DNA from: Candidatus Omnitrophota bacterium
Lineage (GTDB): Bacteria; Hinthialibacterota; Hinthialibacteria; Hinthialibacterales; Hinthialibacteraceae
DNA length: 45,178 nucleotides
Assembly (NCBI GenBank): GCA_040755155.1
Contig: JBFMBP010000012.1
Coordinates: 1-45,178, forward strand
Direction: 5' to 3'
Each line of letters begins with the position of its first letter. Positions within the stretch are counted from its first letter, which is position 1. The translations under genes were made by a program, and so were the position numbers. Positions 42,787-45,178 of this stretch are shown here, in pieces. The notes below the pieces were generated by a model. It did no database searches and was not told where the DNA came from. It saw nothing but the letters and a program-made list of their open reading frames with translations.

Positions 42787-42983
42787 AAATCGATATCGAG
42801 CGGGAAGACGACGGGCGCTGGATCGCGGAAGCGCCGGATTTGCCTGGAGTCATGGCCTACGGACTCACTCGATCCGAGGCCATTGTCAAAGTGGAAGCGC
42901 TGGCGCTTCGGGTACTGGCGGATCGGTTGGATCATGGCGAATCGATTCCGGAATTGAACGAACTGTTTGCGCTTCCATCATGA
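42783..42983 (+). CDS. hicB: HicB-type antitoxin
   Basis: The 66-residue protein fits the partial RNase H-like fold of HicB/UPF0150: MKIDIEREDDGRWIAEAPDL, PGVMAYGLTRSEAIVKVEALAL. It lacks the C-terminal DNA-binding domain of longer HicB proteins, so regulation of the operon would need another protein. Its stop overlaps the HicA start by four bases. HicB binds and blocks HicA. Confidence 0.82.
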   Translation: MKIDIEREDDGRWIAEAPDLPGVMAYGLTRSEAIVKVEALALRVLADRLDHGESIPELNELFALPS

Positions 42984-43195
42984 CTCAATGGTCATCCAGC
43001 AAAGAGCGCCAGGTCCTTGCCGCGCTCCTTCGCATCGGTTGGTCGATCAAGCGCGAAGCGAGAGGTTCGCACCGCGTCCTTCAGCGATCAGGATGGCCAG
43101 ACTATGTTTTCGCATTTCACGACCATGATGAGATCGGCCCGCGGATGTTAGGCCGCATTTCCAAGCACACTGGACTGAAACCTGATGACCTCTAA
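42980..43195 (+). CDS. hicA: HicA-type mRNA interferase toxin
   Basis: A 71-residue HicA: helix SSKERQVLAALLRIGW, basic strand WSIKREARGSHRVLQR with the catalytic histidine in GSH, and the ending RMLGRISKHTGLKPDD. HicA cleaves mRNA through a dsRBD-like fold. It overlaps hicB by four bases and is the last gene of the island. After its stop a 7-bp hairpin (CCGCTCA/TGAGCGG, 43212-43233) without a T tract is the only terminator candidate. Confidence 0.85.
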   Translation: MTQWSSSKERQVLAALLRIGWSIKREARGSHRVLQRSGWPDYVFAFHDHDEIGPRMLGRISKHTGLKPDDL

Positions 43196-43327
43196 GAAAG
43201 CGGCGAACCAACCGCTCATGAAATGTTGAGCGGCTAATAATAAACCTCTTACGTGACGCCGCAGTCTTTCCGTCTCAATGCGCAAGAATTCGCCCGGCGT
43301 TCAATAAGCGTAGCGTACAGGCGATCA

Positions 43328-44869
43328 ATGACGGGATTTCTTCAATACTCCTTTCGTTTGTTCCGCGACCGCCGAGCGGCTTATGGCGCCTGGCTAGTTA
43401 TGTTATTGTCTTACGCAGCTGCGATTTATCTTTCTTCGGCTATCGATGGCCGTTTTTCCATTCTGCGCAGAATGCCGGAAGCCATCGCGCTGGCCGCCAG
43501 TTTCTGGCCGGCGGTTTGGGGGGCCGTCTTTGCCGCCGCATTGCTCCACGACGAACATAGCCGGGGAACGCTGGAAACGCTGATGACGCTGCCGCTTTCG
43601 CCGCATCGGCTAACGATCGCGATCGCCGTCGCCCCCGCCGTCATGACGGCGGCGCTCTTCATAGCCGTCGCTCCGGCGCCGTTGCTATGCCTTTCAACCC
43701 TGGAGAGCGCCCCTGATATCCGGAAAATCGCCCTCTTCTTCCTCATCGCCTTTCTTGTCGCCGAATACGCAATCTGGCGGGCGATTCATGCGGGCGCGCT
43801 GGGAATACCTTTGGGATCGAATATCATGAACACCATCAACGGGACGGCGATCGTCTATTATTTTTTACTCTTGATCGTTTATAGTCCCATCTTCACGGGT
43901 CCTCGGATGTTTTTTGCTTTTCTTCTAATTCTTTTTATTCCTTCTCTATTCCATAGAAAATCGCCAACGGAAAAACTCTTCGATTTGGAACGTCTGGAGC
44001 GCCTCGCCGATCCCCATCCAACCACGATCGCCGGATTGTTCGCCTTTCTGCGCCGCAGAGAAAAAACCATTTTCCCAAAAGAAGATGACGGCTCGAAATA
44101 CATGACCCTGGAAACCATCCGCCAGCAAACCTTGGGCGGCCCGCTTCATCGGTTGGAATCCGTAAAAGGAGTCGCCTTATTCGGTCTGGTTATCTTCCTT
44201 CCTATTCTGACGCTCCTTGCCATATTCGACCATAAAACTAGCCTGATCGTCTTGCAATTCGTTTACGCCATCGCTCTCGCCGTTTCCGCTTTCTACGCCG
44301 CTTCCTACGTCATGCGGGAAACATTGGACGAGCGGCGCAGTCTGCGTCTCGATTCCATGCGCATTACGCTGATTCCCCTAAGCGAAATTCTGGAAGTCAA
44401 GGAATATTTAACCCTGTTGCTGCCCAACGCGGCGCTGAAATGGCTCTTTGGATACGTTGCCTTGCTGGCTCTACTCTCTGATCCTCTCGGAGCCATTCCT
44501 TTTCTCGCCGCCGCTGCGATTTATGGGCTGCAAGGCTGGCTTATGCTCCGCATCGCGGCGCGCCTGGGAATTCGCATTGGCTTGTCCGCCAAGGACGATC
44601 TCGAAGGAGTTCTATGGTCGGCCTCCACTCTCGCCGCCTGGATGCTTCTTCCTATGGGACTGACGTCGATCCCGCCGCATCCCGCATGGGCGAGTTCGTT
44701 CGCCTGCCTTTCTCCCATCGGATTGATTTACAGCGTACTAATGGATTACGCTTCCCTGCCGGTGTACTCCATAGCGCTGCTCGCCTTAGGTCTGGAGTGG
44801 ATCGTCCTGCAATGGCTCGGCCAAAGAAACCGATATCGCCTGCTTTCTCCTTGGGCTTATGGTTCGTAG
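43328..44869 (+). CDS. ABC-2 type transporter permease
   Basis: A 513-residue membrane protein with about ten to twelve hydrophobic helices (for example MLLSYAAAIYLSSAI, AVWGAVFAAALLHDE, IALFFLIAFLVAEYAI and VSAFYAASYVMRETLDE). The cytosolic HDEHSRGTLETLMTLPLSPH loop is typical of ABC-2 permeases that work with an ATPase in export of glycans, lipids or peptides. No ATPase gene is within the window; it may lie downstream or elsewhere. The start at 43328 (MTGFLQYSFRLF) is chosen because the GTG at 43253 has no ribosome binding site and adds 25 non-hydrophobic residues; both are weak. Confidence 0.75.
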   Translation: MTGFLQYSFRLFRDRRAAYGAWLVMLLSYAAAIYLSSAIDGRFSILRRMPEAIALAASFWPAVWGAVFAAALLHDEHSRGTLETLMTLPLSPHRLTIAIAVAPAVMTAALFIAVAPAPLLCLSTLESAPDIRKIALFFLIAFLVAEYAIWRAIHAGALGIPLGSNIMNTINGTAIVYYFLLLIVYSPIFTGPRMFFAFLLILFIPSLFHRKSPTEKLFDLERLERLADPHPTTIAGLFAFLRRREKTIFPKEDDGSKYMTLETIRQQTLGGPLHRLESVKGVALFGLVIFLPILTLLAIFDHKTSLIVLQFVYAIALAVSAFYAASYVMRETLDERRSLRLDSMRITLIPLSEILEVKEYLTLLLPNAALKWLFGYVALLALLSDPLGAIPFLAAAAIYGLQGWLMLRIAARLGIRIGLSAKDDLEGVLWSASTLAAWMLLPMGLTSIPPHPAWASSFACLSPIGLIYSVLMDYASLPVYSIALLALGLEWIVLQWLGQRNRYRLLSPWAYGS

Positions 44870-45018
44870 TCAATATTCTGGATAAATTAAAATTTTATAC
44901 GTATAAGGAACTTGAAAGCAATCTTTTTCGAATTATTGGTGAGAGAGAGGCTACACAATTTATTTTAGAGCACGCCTTAAAGATGGATATGCTCATAAGG
45001 GTAGGTTTACGATTATAA
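44851..45018 (+). CDS. Possible small winged-helix-like ORF after the permease
   Basis: From a TTG at 44851 the frame encodes about 55 residues ending YTYKELESNLFRIIGE, EATQFILEHALKMDMLIRVG, a helical pattern that might be a winged-helix or truncated regulatory domain. It overlaps the last 19 bases of the permease gene and has no ATG or clear ribosome binding site. It may be a remnant, or part of a gene whose start is lost. The 160 bases that follow are AT-rich and hold nothing recognisable. Confidence 0.3.
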   Translation: MGLWFVVNILDKLKFYTYKELESNLFRIIGEREATQFILEHALKMDMLIRVGLRL

Positions 45019-45178
45019 AGAAAGTTTCCAACCAAAGGACTATTTAATATCAGGATCATGTAAATATCTCTTTGATTCCTATTCCCACTTTCATTATTAA
45101 AAATATAAAACCGAATGAGCAATAAAGGTATTATTTGCTTTTACAAAACCTTACAATAGATTTTTCATATTGCAACAA

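Noticed and set aside
44895-45122. A 75-residue minus-strand ORF at the right edge
   Set aside because: No ribosome binding site or family pattern; it is antisense to the possible small ORF and lies in AT-rich sequence where open frames are less informative.

Overview
The window is 45 kb of chromosome from an uncultured-looking diderm (Gram-negative type) bacterium, most likely from or near the PVC group or a related candidate phylum (Omnitrophota, Hydrogenedentota or Sumerlaeota type). Signs for this are: orphan pseudopilins with the FTLIELLIVVAIIG leader, bacterial microcompartment vertex genes, secreted PQQ-propeller proteins, a Planctomycete/Verrucomicrobia-restricted small protein (Minf_1886 type, 31829-32188), a GH172/DUF2961 protein, and periplasmic parts (SurA-like and lipoprotein parvulins, LolA-like protein, Tat signal). 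The phylum is an inference from gene content; no marker gene such as 16S rRNA is present.

Layout. 0-4.5 kb: a broken PHP-domain gene with an opposed small ORF, an Obg/DRG-like TGS GTPase, a 153-bp MITE-like element, a CoA-binding protein and a first secreted PQQ-propeller protein. 4.5-11.5 kb: a 961-residue secreted protein with an embedded methyltransferase fold, then alpha/beta hydrolase, membrane-anchored MurF-like ligase and D-Ala-D-Ala ligase (a peptidoglycan precursor set), then tRNA-Leu(CAG). 11.6-17.4 kb: VIT/vWA protein, CgeB-like glycosyltransferase, a DUF4258-like/DUF2283 pair, a GH172-type protein and an unknown small gene. 18-22 kb: a minus-strand cluster of an ArgA-type acetyltransferase and three BMC-P shell vertex genes, bracketed by two pseudopilins, then agmatine deiminase. 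22-23.7 kb: a long coiled-coil membrane protein with a PLDc_N-like tail.

23.7-33.2 kb is mainly a minus-strand block: RidA, LolA-like protein, GH57 glucan enzyme, glycogen synthase, double-parvulin lipoprotein, GT2 glycosyltransferase and SurA-like parvulin. This combines glycogen turnover with envelope protein folding. 33.3-39.5 kb holds a Tat-exported aldo/keto reductase, then two paralogous secreted proteins of an unrecognised family, each closed by its own terminator, and two more pseudopilins. A second MITE copy lies between the paralogs. 39.7-45 kb: a bacterial dynamin-like GTPase, a very compact toxin-antitoxin-like island (frameshifted DUF4160, DUF2442, Phd-like, HicB, HicA) with 4-base overlaps, and an ABC-2 type permease.

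The strongest candidates for something undescribed are: the acetyltransferase plus triple BMC-P operon with no shell hexamer or enzyme beside it; the secreted paralog pair with its pseudopilin neighbours; the coiled-coil/PLDc_N protein; and the 153-bp element with terminal inverted repeats. All function calls come from reading the sequence and recalling family features; no database search was run.
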